The notes: generated by a model not told the origin, from the letters alone. A DNA stretch of 64,000 bases from Turnera subulata (GCA_028386065.3 JAKUCV010002480.1:369812-433811); one strand, 5' to 3'. Shown: positions 9,191-20,599, counted from the first letter of the stretch. Program-made: numbers and translations.

Positions 9191-9590
9191 AATTACATGT
9201 CAATCATTATTATGACGTTTCGTCTTAATAAAATAATAGTAATGTTAATTAGTAGGAATATTTCTACATATTTCCTTGATTATAACTATTTGTTATATGA
9301 TAGTTCCTCGTAATAAAATAAAAGTAAAATATTAATTTATATTATTATTAATATAAGTATAGTTATTTTTATTTTCATCTGTTGTTTGAGTTAGTTTTTT
9401 TTTATATAGTACATAGTAACTACATGTCATTCATTATTGTATGACATGTTGTTTCAATTAAATAAGAGTAAGATATTAATTTTTATGATTATTATTAAAT
9501 AGGGTTATTTCTGTATTTTCGGTTATTTCGTGTTTCGCTGCGTTCGTGCTTTTATATATAGTATATAGATATAAATAGATATAGATTGTA
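9191..9590. repeat. AT-rich repeat unit, copy A
   Basis: This stretch (AAAATTACATGTCAATCATT ... to TTCGTGCTTTTATATATAGT and a GATATA-rich end) recurs, highly similar, at 9891-10086 plus 15158-15395. Copy A is intact and gives the empty-site sequence for the long LTR inserted in copy B. Family unknown. Confidence 0.75.
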
Positions 9591-9890
9591 TCCTCTTTCC
9601 AACCGGATGGTTCCAAAGTCTATGTTTCTCATGTCGACGGGCATTTTATTTGGGACACTGATCCATCCAAGTGTAAACCTGAATGCAATTGTGCTAATGA
9701 GTTTTATGACTCGGATGAGGATTACACACTTCCTCCTTCAAAGCCAAGAAGACACACACATGTCAGGAACAGTCCCTGCTGGATCAAATGTTCCATTTGA
9801 ATTTCCTAACCATAAGTCCTCACCCGGAGGACTGTGGTTTACCTTTGATGACATCCCTAAAGCAAAATGGAGACGTAGACTCCAGGAGTA
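9591..9890 (+). pseudogene. Viral polyprotein remnant, copy B
   Basis: One frame encodes DGSKVYVSHVDGHFIWDTD, then a Cys-rich stretch, then FYDSDEDYTLPPSK. The last part matches FYDSDEDYVLPS just after the amber codon of the polyprotein at 664. A second frame encodes PGGLWFTFDDIPKAKWR, matching residue 403 of that protein. The roughly 380 intervening residues (including the coiled coil) are missing and the frame shifts. It is a relic of a related but distinct viral lineage or an internally deleted form. Confidence 0.7.
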
Positions 9891-10396
9891 AAATTACATG
9901 TCAATCATTATTATGGCGTTTCGTCTTAATAAAATAAAAGTAATGTTAATTAGTAGGAGTATTTCTACATATTTCCTTGATTATAATAAGAACTAAAAAT
10001 ATCATTCATTGTTATATGATAGTTCTTCGTAATAAAATAAAAGTAGAATATTAATTTATATTTTATATTATTATTAATATAAGTACTGAAACGTCCCGAC
10101 CCGTATTTACCGTACACAGTAAACACGTGCCGGAACTGTGACAACCCAACCAAAATAAGCCCAAGCATACAGTGTATACAACAGATATCCGGGCTCAACA
10201 GCCCATAATAAAAACAATATTAGTAACTCAACCGGCCCAATGGCCCAATAAAATCAATAAAATGCACAGCGGAAGACTTAATAACTGACCAAACACTGTA
10301 TGCGACACTGATGCAAACTATGGATCCGAGCCCTGTCCAAGGGATAACGCTGCAGCCTGTCTGGAAAGCACCAATCCTATACCAAAAATAACTCAT

Positions 10397-10445
10397 CCTA
10401 CGGGATGAAAGCCCGCAGGTGAGGGGTAAGTCCGAAGTGCTCACC
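10397..10445 (-). other. Conserved double hairpin, LTR copy 1
   Basis: Stem CCTACGGG/CCCGCAGG with a 7-nt loop (10397-10419), then GGTAAG/CTCACC with a 9-nt loop (10425-10445). The imperfect pair in each stem is A-C on the plus strand but a G-U wobble on the minus strand. Confidence 0.6.
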
Positions 10446-10805
10446 GACGAAGGAAAGACAATCAATATGCACACTATAAAACTCAAGGTCCAAAAACAGG
10501 CAAAAACCGCCAAATACATACCAAACTGAAAGACTGGACCCAAAACCCGGTCCAAGACCAAAAGACTCAAATAAAACCCAATTATCCAATTTTATCTTTC
10601 CGGGCCCGTCACGGATAAGCTAGGGTCGTACCAGGTTATCAACCTGTTCCTGGTGCCAGATCAAAAAGAACCCAGGGATAGACATCCCAAATATAACAAA
10701 CCGGGATAGACATCCCAAGCATAGACATGCTTATCACACGAACCCAGATCATGGCCACCACAAAACAGTCTCTAACCATCCGGTCGTACCTCTACTTACC
10801 ACGTG

Positions 10806-11555
10806 NNNNNNNNNNNNNNNNNNNNNNNNNNNNNNNNNNNNNNNNNNNNNNNNNNNNNNNNNNNNNNNNNNNNNNNNNNNNNNNNNNNNNNNNNNNNNNN
10901 NNNNNNNNNNNNNNNNNNNNNNNNNNNNNNNNNNNNNNNNNNNNNNNNNNNNNNNNNNNNNNNNNNNNNNNNNNNNNNNNNNNNNNNNNNNNNNNNNNNN
11001 NNNNNNNNNNNNNNNNNNNNNNNNNNNNNNNNNNNNNNNNNNNNNNNNNNNNNNNNNNNNNNNNNNNNNNNNNNNNNNNNNNNNNNNNNNNNNNNNNNNN
11101 NNNNNNNNNNNNNNNNNNNNNNNNNNNNNNNNNNNNNNNNNNNNNNNNNNNNNNNNNNNNNNNNNNNNNNNNNNNNNNNNNNNNNNNNNNNNNNNNNNNN
11201 NNNNNNNNNNNNNNNNNNNNNNNNNNNNNNNNNNNNNNNNNNNNNNNNNNNNNNNNNNNNNNNNNNNNNNNNNNNNNNNNNNNNNNNNNNNNNNNNNNNN
11301 NNNNNNNNNNNNNNNNNNNNNNNNNNNNNNNNNNNNNNNNNNNNNNNNNNNNNNNNNNNNNNNNNNNNNNNNNNNNNNNNNNNNNNNNNNNNNNNNNNNN
11401 NNNNNNNNNNNNNNNNNNNNNNNNNNNNNNNNNNNNNNNNNNNNNNNNNNNNNNNNNNNNNNNNNNNNNNNNNNNNNNNNNNNNNNNNNNNNNNNNNNNN
11501 NNNNNNNNNNNNNNNNNNNNNNNNNNNNNNNNNNNNNNNNNNNNNNNNNNNNNNN
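10806..11555. other. Assembly gap (750 N)
   Basis: A run of N. Sequence before it matches the LTR up to the CCACGTG block. Sequence after it begins in a tandem repeat and then repeats the same LTR block, so the gap hides the left boundary of a nested LTR copy. The apparent ORFs across it are artefacts. Confidence 1.
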
Positions 11556-11609
11556 GCGGATATTCGGCATATCCGAGCCACCGCGGATATTCGGCATATC
11601 CGAGCCACT
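11556..11609. repeat. 27-bp minisatellite at the gap edge
   Basis: Two tandem 27-bp units starting GCGGATATTCGGCATATCC, then a diverged third (GGGTATTTGGTATACCC). Each unit contains an inverted repeat (GGATAT/ATATCC). The array runs into the gap and probably caused it. Confidence 0.85.
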
Positions 11610-12728
11610 GGGTATTTGGTATACCCTAACCACAGGCATGACGGGCCAACCAAACCAAAAACCGACCATAGCATCTCAAAATTAATTTTCAAACCATCGG
11701 GTCGTACCACTACTTCCACATGACAATAATATCAACATCTCAAATCAATTCCAATTCCAATTTCATACTCCAATTCCTTTCTCAATTTCCACAGTCAATA
11801 GTTCAACATCAATCTCAGCATATTATCCATATAGTCAATATCACAGTCCAAAGCAATAATAATATCCACAACAGTCAACCAGCAAACATTCAACAATTCA
11901 GCAGTTCAATCGAACAACAAAGCACACAAAGTATTACAGGCAACATAACAAGGGTTATCCATCCTCACCTTAGCCGATATCAATTATGGAATTGCTCAGC
12001 AAGTTCCAAGTCCGGTTCCTCAGCAAACTGCTCGTTGTCAACTCCTATATCAATCAAATAATATGCACATATAAGATGGTATGCAAATGTTATTCTAATA
12101 CTGTATACCGTAAATTAAATATAACCTCGGCTCGGTTACTCTCCCGGATTATTTCTCCATTATTATCATCATTCACCATTTATTTCAAGTGTCAAAAATA
12201 TCCTTCTATACTTTTTCCTATACCCGGGTACTATTCCGGTATTTACTACCTTGATAATACCCTTTCCAAAATTTATTCCCTAAGTATATACTTTCCAAAA
12301 TATTATTTCTACCAGTTATCATTTACCTTTTATATGCTCCCAAAGTTATTTCCCATATACCTTATACTTCCCTAAAATATTTATTATACCCTATATTTAT
12401 TACCCAAGTATATTTCCCCAAAATTATACTTTTCCAGAATATAATTTCCAAGCTTTTAATTTTCTTTTTTTTTTTCATTTCCAGATTTATTCTCTTTCTC
12501 TTTTTCTTCTTTTTTTTTAAATTCTGGACTGGGCCCAACAGTATCAGCCCAGACCAAGCATAGTACCCAACCCAGGCCATAAAATAGAGCCCAGGTCAAG
12601 CCCACGCGTCGGCCCGGTCTGTACTTCAGCCCAGCTCCAACAAGCCCAGCCCGTCATAGCTTCCACAGCCCGCGACCCACCTAACTACTCGGGTCAGACC
12701 CGACCCAATCACCATTCAACCGGGTCGT

Positions 12729-12735
12729 GCTCACC
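12729..12735 (-). other. Minus-strand splice donor, nested copy 1
   Basis: GGAG|GTGAGC on the minus strand, directly at the end of the GC-rich exon-like block. One of four equivalent sites conserved in all four LTR copies. Confidence 0.55.
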
Positions 12736-13291
12736 TCCTATACTGCAGCGGCGGCGCACGCGGACGAACGGCAAGGTGACGATGCGGCGAGGCGTACGCG
12801 GCGATCTGCAGGCGGGGAAGGCGACGGCGGTGCGCACGAGGGAGGAAGGAGACGAGCTCGCCGGCACGTCGGATCTGCAGACGCCAAGGAGGACGGGCTG
12901 GTCGTGGCGGCGGCTTGCCGTGGCAGGAGGGAGTGAAGGCGGAGGCGACCGGTTGCGACGGAGGGAGAGGAAGAAGGGAGGGAAGGTGCGTGAGGTGTTG
13001 GTGGCTCGAGTGGGGGTGGCTTACGGCGATTGGTGGCGGCTCCGGTGTGGTGCTGCCGTGAAGAAAGAAAAGAAGAAAAAGAAAGATGGGGGAAAGGGGT
13101 TGCCTAAAACGACACTGTTTTGGGCAAGGGTGTGTGTATATTTTGTTTTCTTTTTTGTTTTCTTTCTTTTTTTGATTTTGTAATGAAAGTGAAGGTTTTT
13201 TTTTTACAGGAAAAGATTTGCAGGGGAGAAGGTGAGTTGCAGAAGGTGATGATGGCGTTGATGGATGTGTAGGCATGTAGAGGAAAAATAA

Positions 13292-13298
13292 TTTTATA
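13292..13298 (-). promoter_or_regulatory. Minus-strand TATA box, nested LTR copy 1
   Basis: CCTATAAAAT on the minus strand lies about 200 bp before the GC-rich block and about 560 bp before the GTGAGC donor, in the position expected for the LTR promoter. Confidence 0.45.
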
Positions 13299-14220
13299 GG
13301 CTGAAGATAATAACTGGTTAATCACAGGTATAATAGATTATTCACAGGCTGAATAGGGAAAAGGCGGCTGAATAATTGAACTTCAATTATGCAGTTACTA
13401 TGCTGCATGTGAAGTGTGGCCCACCTGGACCAGAAAATATCCGGTATACCCACTTATCTTATTTCTGGTCCGGTAATTCGAGAATAAACTCGGCTTTTCC
13501 GAAGATTCCTGGACCTGGAAAAATCCCAACGTGGTCCGTAAAATCCGCAGAAAAATTCCCGAACGTGGGACCATGCTCGATTTCGGAATCCAATACTCAA
13601 TTTACCATAATTTAATTACCCAAGATTAAAAATCAATGGTAAATTACTGTACATTAACTTAAACAGTCCCGGTAAAAATGAAATTTTTACCTGGGCTGTT
13701 ACAATAATAACCTATTTATAATTTTCAGAAAATATATATAGTATTTATCTTTTCTAAATATATATAGTAATAATATTTTCCAACACAAAATATAATTAAC
13801 TTTAATTTTACAAAGTACATATATATATAATTTCCTCAACCATAATTTCCAGAGAAAATAATACATGTATTAAATTTCCAGAAATTAATTTCAAGGTATA
13901 TATATATTTTTCAAACTAACCATAATAATTTACAAACAAAACATAATTATTTATCAAAGTAAATATATTTATATTTTAATAAAAATACCAGAGTTAAATT
14001 AACAGTAATTTACTCAAAATAAATATATTTTTTTCCAAAATTATATATAAGAAAATAAATATATATTATTATTATTATTTTTTTTTGCTGGACTGGGCCA
14101 TGAACAGTAAGTCCATGCCCAGCCCAAGCACACAAACAGCCCAACCCAAAGAAAATCAAGCCCACGGCTGTAACCCAGGTTCCCGACCCGGACAAGCACG
14201 CGGGTCAACAACCCGGTTCT

Positions 14221-14227
14221 GCTCACC
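14221..14227 (-). other. Minus-strand splice donor, outer copy 1
   Basis: CCAAG|GTGAGC on the minus strand at the end of the GC-rich block of the outer element. Confidence 0.55.
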
Positions 14228-14562
14228 TTGGCGGGTCGCAGCGGCGTGACGGCGACGACGGGCGCGGGGAAGGGCGAGCACGGTGCAGGAGATCAGGCGG
14301 CGGCTGGCGACTCCATGCGTGGAGGGAAAGCGGCGCGAGGCGGCACGGCGAGAGGCGACGGCCTGGGTTGAAGCAGATCCGCCGGGTCCTCGGCGGGTCA
14401 GCGGCTCTATGGCGCGTGTCAGTCGGCGGGGACGGAAGGAGGCGACGGCCGTCGAGGTCGCGTTGGCGTGACGCAGGCGCTGGTGGCGGCGGTGCGGCGA
14501 GAAAACGGCCGAAACGCCACGGGATGTACAGTAGCAGAGGGGGTGGCGGTGAACAGTAGCCG

Positions 14563-14818
14563 GTTTCTTTTTTCTTCTTTTTTTTTTTCCTATTTTCTGC
14601 TATTTTCTTCCTATTCTCTTTTCTATTTTTCTGATTTTTCTTTTCTTTTCTTTTCTTTTTCTTTTCTTTTTATTCTGATTGGTTCTTTTTCTTTTTTTTC
14701 TGATTTTTCTCTTTTTCTTCTTTTTTTTTCTTTTTCTCTCTTTTTCTTTTTCTCTCTTTTTTTTTTCTTTTCTCTCTTTTTTTTCTTCTTCTCTTCCTCT
14801 CCTTCTGCTCTCTTCTTC
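14563..14818. repeat. Pyrimidine-rich simple sequence
   Basis: About 250 bp of TTTTC/TCTTT repeats (purine-rich on the minus strand) between the minus-strand TATA box and the GC-rich block. It generates Lys/Glu/Arg-rich and Phe/Ser-rich spurious frames. Confidence 0.9.
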
Positions 14819-14825
14819 ATTTATA
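14819..14825 (-). promoter_or_regulatory. Minus-strand TATA box, outer LTR copy 1
   Basis: GGTTTATAAATGAAG on the minus strand at the edge of the purine-rich leader. Confidence 0.5.
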
Positions 14826-15157
14826 AACCGGTGAAACACTGTTCAACCTATGATTTTACTATGCAGTGTGTGATTAACCAATAATGCAGGCGGGTCCGAT
14901 CCGGACCAGAAAATAACTGATACCCCCTTAGTTATTTTCCAGTGTGATTTTCCGAGAAATTCCGAAACCCGAAAAATACCAACTTAGTTCCGAAAAATCC
15001 ACGGAAAAATCACGAGCGTGGGAAAACTCTCGGTTTCGAAAAACGACTCCCGATTTACCTTGAATTAATTACCCAAGATTAATTCAACAGTAAATCACGG
15101 TAAAAAGACTTTTATAGTCCCGGTAAAAATCCAAAAAATTTTACCCGGGCTGTTACA

Positions 15158-15960
15158 AGTACAGTTATTTTTATTTTCATCTATTGTTTAAGTTAGTTCT
15201 TTTCTATATAGTACATAGAAACTACATGTCATTCATTATTGTATGACATATCGTTTCAATTAAATAAGAGTAAGATATTAATTTTTATTATTATTATTAT
15301 TAAATAGAATTATTTCTGTATTTTCGGTTGTTTCGCGTTTCGCTACGTTCGTACTTTTATATATAGTATAGATAGATATAGATATAGATTGTAATTGTAA
15401 TTGTAATTGTATTACAGTATTGTGCTTTTGTTGCGCAGAGGAAGACGCGGCAGGAAAAATAATGTATGATGATTTAATTAATGAAGGGTATTTTAGTAGT
15501 TTCGCATGTTTTGCTATTTTGGTGCTTTTCTGTCTTCATGCTTTTATAGATAGTATTTTATTATTATTATTAAATAGGGTTATTTCTGTATTTTCGGTTG
15601 TTTCACGTTTCGCTGCGTTCGTGCTTTTATATATAGTATAGATATAGATAGATAGATATAGATAGATAGATATAGATATAGGTATAGATTGTAATTGTCA
15701 TTGTATTGTGTTCGTGCTTTTAGATAGATAGATATAAATATAGATATAGATTATAATTGTCATTGTATTACAGTATTGTGCTTTTGTTGCGCAGAGGAAG
15801 AGGGGCAAAAAAATAATATTGGTGATTTAATTAATGAAAGATATTTTAGTAATTTTGTATGTTTTGCTGTTTTGGTGTTTTTCTGTCTTCATGCTTTTAT
15901 AGATAGTATAGATTATTATTATTATTATTATTTTTTACTGTTCATTTAGCAACAAGCCGT
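15158..15960. repeat. Rest of repeat copy B plus tandem 0.36-kb blocks
   Basis: 15158-15395 completes repeat copy B after the LTR insertion. A block starting ATTGTGCTTTTGTTGCGCAG occurs at about 15418-15556 and again at about 15776-15918, each ending in CATGCTTTTATAGATAGTA. Between them is another TTTCGGTTGTTTCACG...TATATATAGTATAGAT module with (TAGA)n tracts. Local tandem amplification of an unclassified repeat. Confidence 0.7.
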
Positions 15961-16519
15961 AGGATTTTGCCCTAAAAAAACAAACAAGCCGTAGGATTTT
16001 TTTAAAAAATCAAATCAAGTAGTGGATAGGTTTTCTTGGTATCCATTAGGTTTCGGACGGTTAGGTTAACCAACCAGGTAGGATGCAAGGTCCACAATGA
16101 CATGATTATAAACACAAAAGTGACGTCGTTTAAGCACGAGGCTAGTCGTTTTGCTGTGGCTTAGATGGCCAGCTCCCCGCCCCCTATCAAAAAAAAATTA
16201 TGTCTAGCTTCTGTCACCAACTATACTATATCACCAATCTACACATAAATGCAAGTTTAACGTTTAGAAAAGATCAAGCCTAAATTTATTAATCATCACA
16301 TATTACGAATCATGCTAAACAACGTTAATACCTAATTTCAACCCAAAACCTAAAAAATAATATATTACTTTTTGGAATTTTAGATTTAGCGTTTTAAAAA
16401 TTTAAAGTTTATTTTATGATTTTTTTGTGAGAATTAATAGATAAAGTTTAATTTAAGATTTTAGATGTATGATTTATAGTTTAGTTTTACAAAATCCTAA
16501 TTTTTAGTCAAAACTAAGT
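15961..16519. other. Intergenic AT-rich DNA
   Basis: No coding potential seen. CAAGCCGTAGGATTTT occurs twice near 15953-15999. The segment is the left flank of the second nested LTR pair. Confidence 0.6.
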
Positions 16520-16855
16520 TAATCTGAAACACCCCGACCCGCATTTACCATACATAGTAAACACGTACCGGAATTACATTTTTATTACAACGGCAAGCAG
16601 TAGATATACAACAGAAATCAGTACAATAGAAATCCAGATAACATCCGTCACTCGAGCACGGGGACCTTTATTATAGTCATCAAACATCAACACACAACAG
16701 CAACAGTAGAAAATATAAAACAACAACAGAAGCAGAGTGACGAGAAAACAGCAACGGAAGACTCTATGCACATGCAGCGGAGGTATGGATCCGGGGTCAA
16801 GTGAAGAAGATACAGCAGCTGGTCGTACACTGTACCTGTACTACGAGCAACTCAT

Positions 16856-16904
16856 CCTACGTGATGAAACCACGTAGGCGAGGGGTGAGTCCGAAACGCT
16901 CACC
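16856..16904 (-). other. Conserved double hairpin, LTR copy 2
   Basis: Stem CCTACGTG/CACGTAGG with a 7-nt loop, fully paired, then GGTGAG/CTCACC with a 9-nt loop (16884-16904). Relative to the other two copies the first stem carries a compensatory pair change (G-C to T-A). Confidence 0.65.
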
Positions 16905-17992
16905 GGTACAATTAAGTACAATCATGGATAAATAGTAATATGTAAGCAACCATAATACTTCAATGAGGAAATACAGGGAACAACCACAATCATACCCAAG
17001 ACATCACTGATTAAGTCCATACCAAAGCTAGTAGACAACTCATATATTAACTTTTCCAATTTTATTATCCGGGCCCCGTTACTGGACAAGCTAGGGTCGT
17101 ACTAGGTTATCAACATGTTTTGGATGCCAGATCAAAAGAGAACCCAGGATAGACATCCCAATAACCAAATAGGGATAGACATCCCAAATATCAAACAAGG
17201 ATAGACATCTAAGCACAGACATGCTTATCAAAAGTAACCCGATCATGAATACCACAAAACAGTCTCAACCCATCAAGTCGTACCACTACTTTCCACGTGA
17301 CGTTTAAGTCATCAACACGATTTCCAATTATCCAATTCCTCAAGATGTCCATCATATCAATTACACAACAACGACAATAACCGAGATGCCCAACAACAAC
17401 CAACTCAACAGTTTAATCAAATAATTAAAGCAGCAAAAATATCACAGTAGTATTACAGGCAACATATTAAAGAATATCCATCCTCACCTTAGCCGATTAC
17501 TGTAGGTCATATATAATATCTTCACCCAACCCGATTATTATCCTTGCTTATTTTTACTTTGATAATCCCCTTTCCTAAATATTTTTCTGTAATAATTATT
17601 ATCATAACATACATATTTTTCCTCCAATATGTGTATCCCTTATTTATTTTCTAAAATATTTCATAGTATGAAGCGCCCCGACCCGTATTTACCGTACAGG
17701 GTAATCAAGTGCCGGAACTATTCTTAATATAGCAGCAGACAGTACATACCAAATAAAATACGGTACAAGTAAATCCAGATACATCATCCGTCACACAATC
17801 CCGGGGACTATTATTCAAGCCACAACAGTAGTAGCATAAAATATACAATACAGCAACTCATAAAATACAGCAACATAAATTAATCAGCAGCGGAAGACTT
17901 AGAATGAGATGCAGCGGAGGTATGGATCCGGGGACTGGTGGAGTAGAAACAGCAGTTGGCCGAACCACGTACCTGTACTACGAGCAACTCAT

Positions 17993-18041
17993 CCTACGGG
18001 ATGAAACCCCGCAGGCGAGGGGTGAGTCCGAAGTGCTCACC
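17993..18041 (-). other. Conserved double hairpin, LTR copy 3
   Basis: Stem CCTACGGG/CCCGCAGG with a 7-nt ATGAAAC loop, then GGTGAG/CTCACC with loop TCCGAAGTG (18021-18041). Spacing is identical in the three visible copies. Confidence 0.65.
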
Positions 18042-19270
18042 GACGAAGGATAAACAGTAATATGCACGCAAACACAATACTTCCAAAGTAAAATTCCAGC
18101 AAAAGACAAACAGAGAAACAACCAGAAAATAACTGAGCCAAGACCAAAAGAATATTTATTATTACCAATTTTATCTTTCGGGGCCCTGTCACTGGACAAG
18201 CTAGGGTCGTACCTGGTTATTAACATGTTTCGGGTGCTAGATCAAACCAAGAGAACCCAGGGATCAACATCCCAAAAATATAATCACGGGATAGACATCC
18301 CAAGCATAGACATGCTTATCACAAGTAACCCAGATCATAGCCACCACAAAACAGTTTCTAACCATCTAGTCGTACCACTACTCTCCTAGTGACAAATAAG
18401 TCGTCAACAAAACTTCCAATTATTCAATTATCTCATCATATCAGTAGATCCACAATCAACAATTCAACAACAACAGCAATAATACCACAAACAAACTCAA
18501 TTGGCTCAGCAATTCAATCAGGCAAAATAATCACAGGAAAACAAACACAGTATCATGTGCAACATATCAAAGGTTATCCATCCTCACCTTAGTCGGTTTC
18601 CTACTCCTGAAAGTCCTCGAAAGGTCTCGGCTCTGGTTCCTCGGGAATCCGCTCGTTAACAGCTCCTATATATAATTATTGACAAAAACATAGCCACACA
18701 AATGCACAGCGAATATGATATGCAAATGATTACAACCCCATTACCCGTACCCAATTAATATTCGGTATGAATATTATTATTTATTATTATTATTATTTTT
18801 TAAAAAAATATTTGTATTTTCTTCCTCCACCAATTAATACATCGTATATATACATGTTCCGGTTATTATTCTTTGATAATATCCTTTCCGGAAATATTAT
18901 CTATACTATGGGGTGTCTTCCATTTTTGTATATCTTCTCCAAAATAATTATGTAATTTATATACGTAAGTACTTTGCTTAAATCCCACGTGTGTTATTAT
19001 TATTTCTATTATTTCCTATAATTTCGTCATTTCCCCAAGTCATAATTAAGTATATACTTATATTTATATCAATTTCTTGTATTTAGTTAAATTAATTGGG
19101 CCAAATAGTTCAAGCCCAGGTCCAAGGCTATGAATCCATCAGGTTCAGCCCAAGCCCAGGTGTCCAGATCCAAGACACCCAAGCCAGGCCCGACCCAGCC
19201 CATGGTTAGACCTAACACGGATCCGGGTCAGCCTCTATGCAAACGGGTCAAACCCATTCACAAACGGGTT

Positions 19271-19277
19271 GCTCACC
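19271..19277 (-). other. Minus-strand splice donor, LTR copy 3
   Basis: CACAG|GTGAGC on the minus strand, an optimal donor, directly after the GC-rich block. Confidence 0.55.
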
Positions 19278-20599
19278 TGTGTGGGTTGACGGCGGCGACG
19301 CGAGCAGGTGCAGGCGAAGGCGAGGGCGGCGATGTGAGGAAACAGCGACGAGCAGAACGGCGGCGTAAGGAGAGGAAGACGCCTCGGCTACTGGTGTGCG
19401 ACTCGGTCGTCTCCGGTTGTGGGTCGTCGTGCGTGGAGAGGAGAGCGGGCTGCAAGGATCGGTGGTGACGACGACTTCAGGCGGCGGCGAAGAGATAGGG
19501 AGGAGAAGGTGGCGCTGCGCGAGGGTGGAGACGCGGTGGTGTCTGCTGTCGAGCAAAGCGAGGAGGAGAAAAAGATGATGATGGAGGTGACGGCGCACGC
19601 AGTTGATGGTGGCCAATGGTGGTGGCGGCCGGCGGTTGGTGACGGGTTGTTGTTGTTTCTTTTTTTTTAATATGTAATAATAATAATGTTGTAGTGTAAT
19701 GAAATCTGGGCAATTTTTTTTTTTTGTGCAGAGGAAGAATGGGTAGAACGTAGGTATCTGGGTTTTTGTTTGCAAAAACAAAAACAAAGGTAAGTTTGTT
19801 TATTTTTGCAGCATCTGGAAAGGCACAAACATGGAAGCTACCAGGAAGTATCAAGAAGGCTTCAGGCTGAATAAAGGTAAGGTGTAAGGAAGAAGAAATT
19901 AATTCCTTACTGGGAAAGGAGAAGCCTGTCGGGTGCAGCTTCTTGGTGAAGAGGATGCTTCACGTGGCAGAGGAAAATGTGATGCAAGTGTGTTACAAAC
20001 ACTCAAGCGGGTATCGTCCGGACCAGCAAATAACTAAAACACCCTCTTTTCTTTATTTCTGGTCCGTTCTTTCGAGGTTAAACTTGACTTTCCTCGAGAT
20101 TCCTGGACCTGAAAAATACCAACTCTGGTCCATAAAATCCGCAGAAAAATCTATAACGTGGGGTAAGGGTCAGTTTCAGAATCCGATGCATAATTTACCC
20201 TGAAATAATTACCCAAGATTAATTTCATAAGGTAAATTATTGTACAAAGCCTTTTTTTTTTTACAGTCCCGATAAAAACGTAAATTTTACCCCGTGTCGT
20301 TACATAGTATGTATGTCCTTTTCTAAGAAGTATTTACTATGTATAAATCATGTTATAATTACCTTGATAACACTATGTCAAAGTATTATTTTCCAGAAAT
20401 TAATATATTCAAATTATGTTTCCAGCAGAATATAAATTAATATAGTATATATTTTCTCTTCTTTTTCTTTTTCTTTTTTTTGAACCGGACTGGGCCAAAT
20501 AGACAAGCCCAAGTCCAAGGGCCTAGACCAAGGCGCCTCCAGCCCAACCCGACCCGAGGTCACAACCCGGCGCGTGTGGCGGGTCGTCATCTACCCGCT

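Larger units (their letters stand above)
11556..13703 (-). mobile_element. Nested long-LTR copy, left end lost in gap
   Basis: The right terminus ACCTGGGCTGTTACA ends at 13703, followed by ATAAT as the expected target duplication. Internally it has the same order of blocks as the other copies: a TCGTACCAC block, a CCTCACCTTA donor, the GC-rich block (12728-13080), a purine/pyrimidine-rich tract, and the GGACCAG...TCCGCAGAAAAA block near the right end. Its left end is not visible. It lies inside the 10087-15157 element. Confidence 0.7.
10087..15157 (-). mobile_element. Long-LTR retroelement copy 1 (outer), probably a solo LTR
   Basis: Ends TGAAACGTCCCGACCCG ... GGGCTGTTACA are TG/CA, flanked by the 5-bp duplication AGTAC (10082-10086 and 15158-15162). 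It splits repeat copy B. No gag or pol coding was found. It contains an assembly gap and the right end of a second copy (13703), so a nested insertion is inferred. Minus orientation is preferred because conserved TATA boxes and splice donors read that way, and TGTAACAGCCC is then the 5' end. The very long non-coding LTR suggests a Ty3/Gypsy Tat/Ogre-type family, but this is inference only. Confidence 0.75.
17669..20304 (-). mobile_element. Long-LTR copy 3, complete solo LTR (2636 bp)
   Basis: TGAAGCGCCCCGACCCG ... CGTGTCGTTACA, flanked by the 5-bp duplication TAGTA (17664-17668, 20305-20309). Inserted into copy 2, hence younger. It is the best full-length example: the hairpin pair at 17993-18041, donor-like sites at 18582-18588 and 19271-19277, the GC-rich block 19280-19650, and the terminal GGACCAG...CGTTACA block. 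No convincing protein is encoded; the Arg/Pro-rich frames follow base composition. Confidence 0.85.

Noticed and set aside
10727..11723. Four 300-codon ORFs across the gap
   Set aside because: They consist almost entirely of N-derived residues and are artefacts of the assembly gap.
12731..13276. 181-codon minus-strand ORF rich in Pro, Ser, Arg
   Set aside because: It lies in the GC-rich block of an LTR; the equivalent frames in the other copies differ in length and sequence, so composition rather than coding explains it. Kept only as a possible non-coding first exon.
14600..14884. Lys/Glu-rich and Phe/Ser-rich ORFs
   Set aside because: Translations of a TTTTC simple-sequence tract.
17993..18041. 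Hammerhead ribozyme in the LTR hairpin block (TGAGTCC...GACGAA)
   Set aside because: The fragment recalls hammerhead core strings, but CUGANGA and GAAA are not both present and the stems do not form the three-way junction on either strand.
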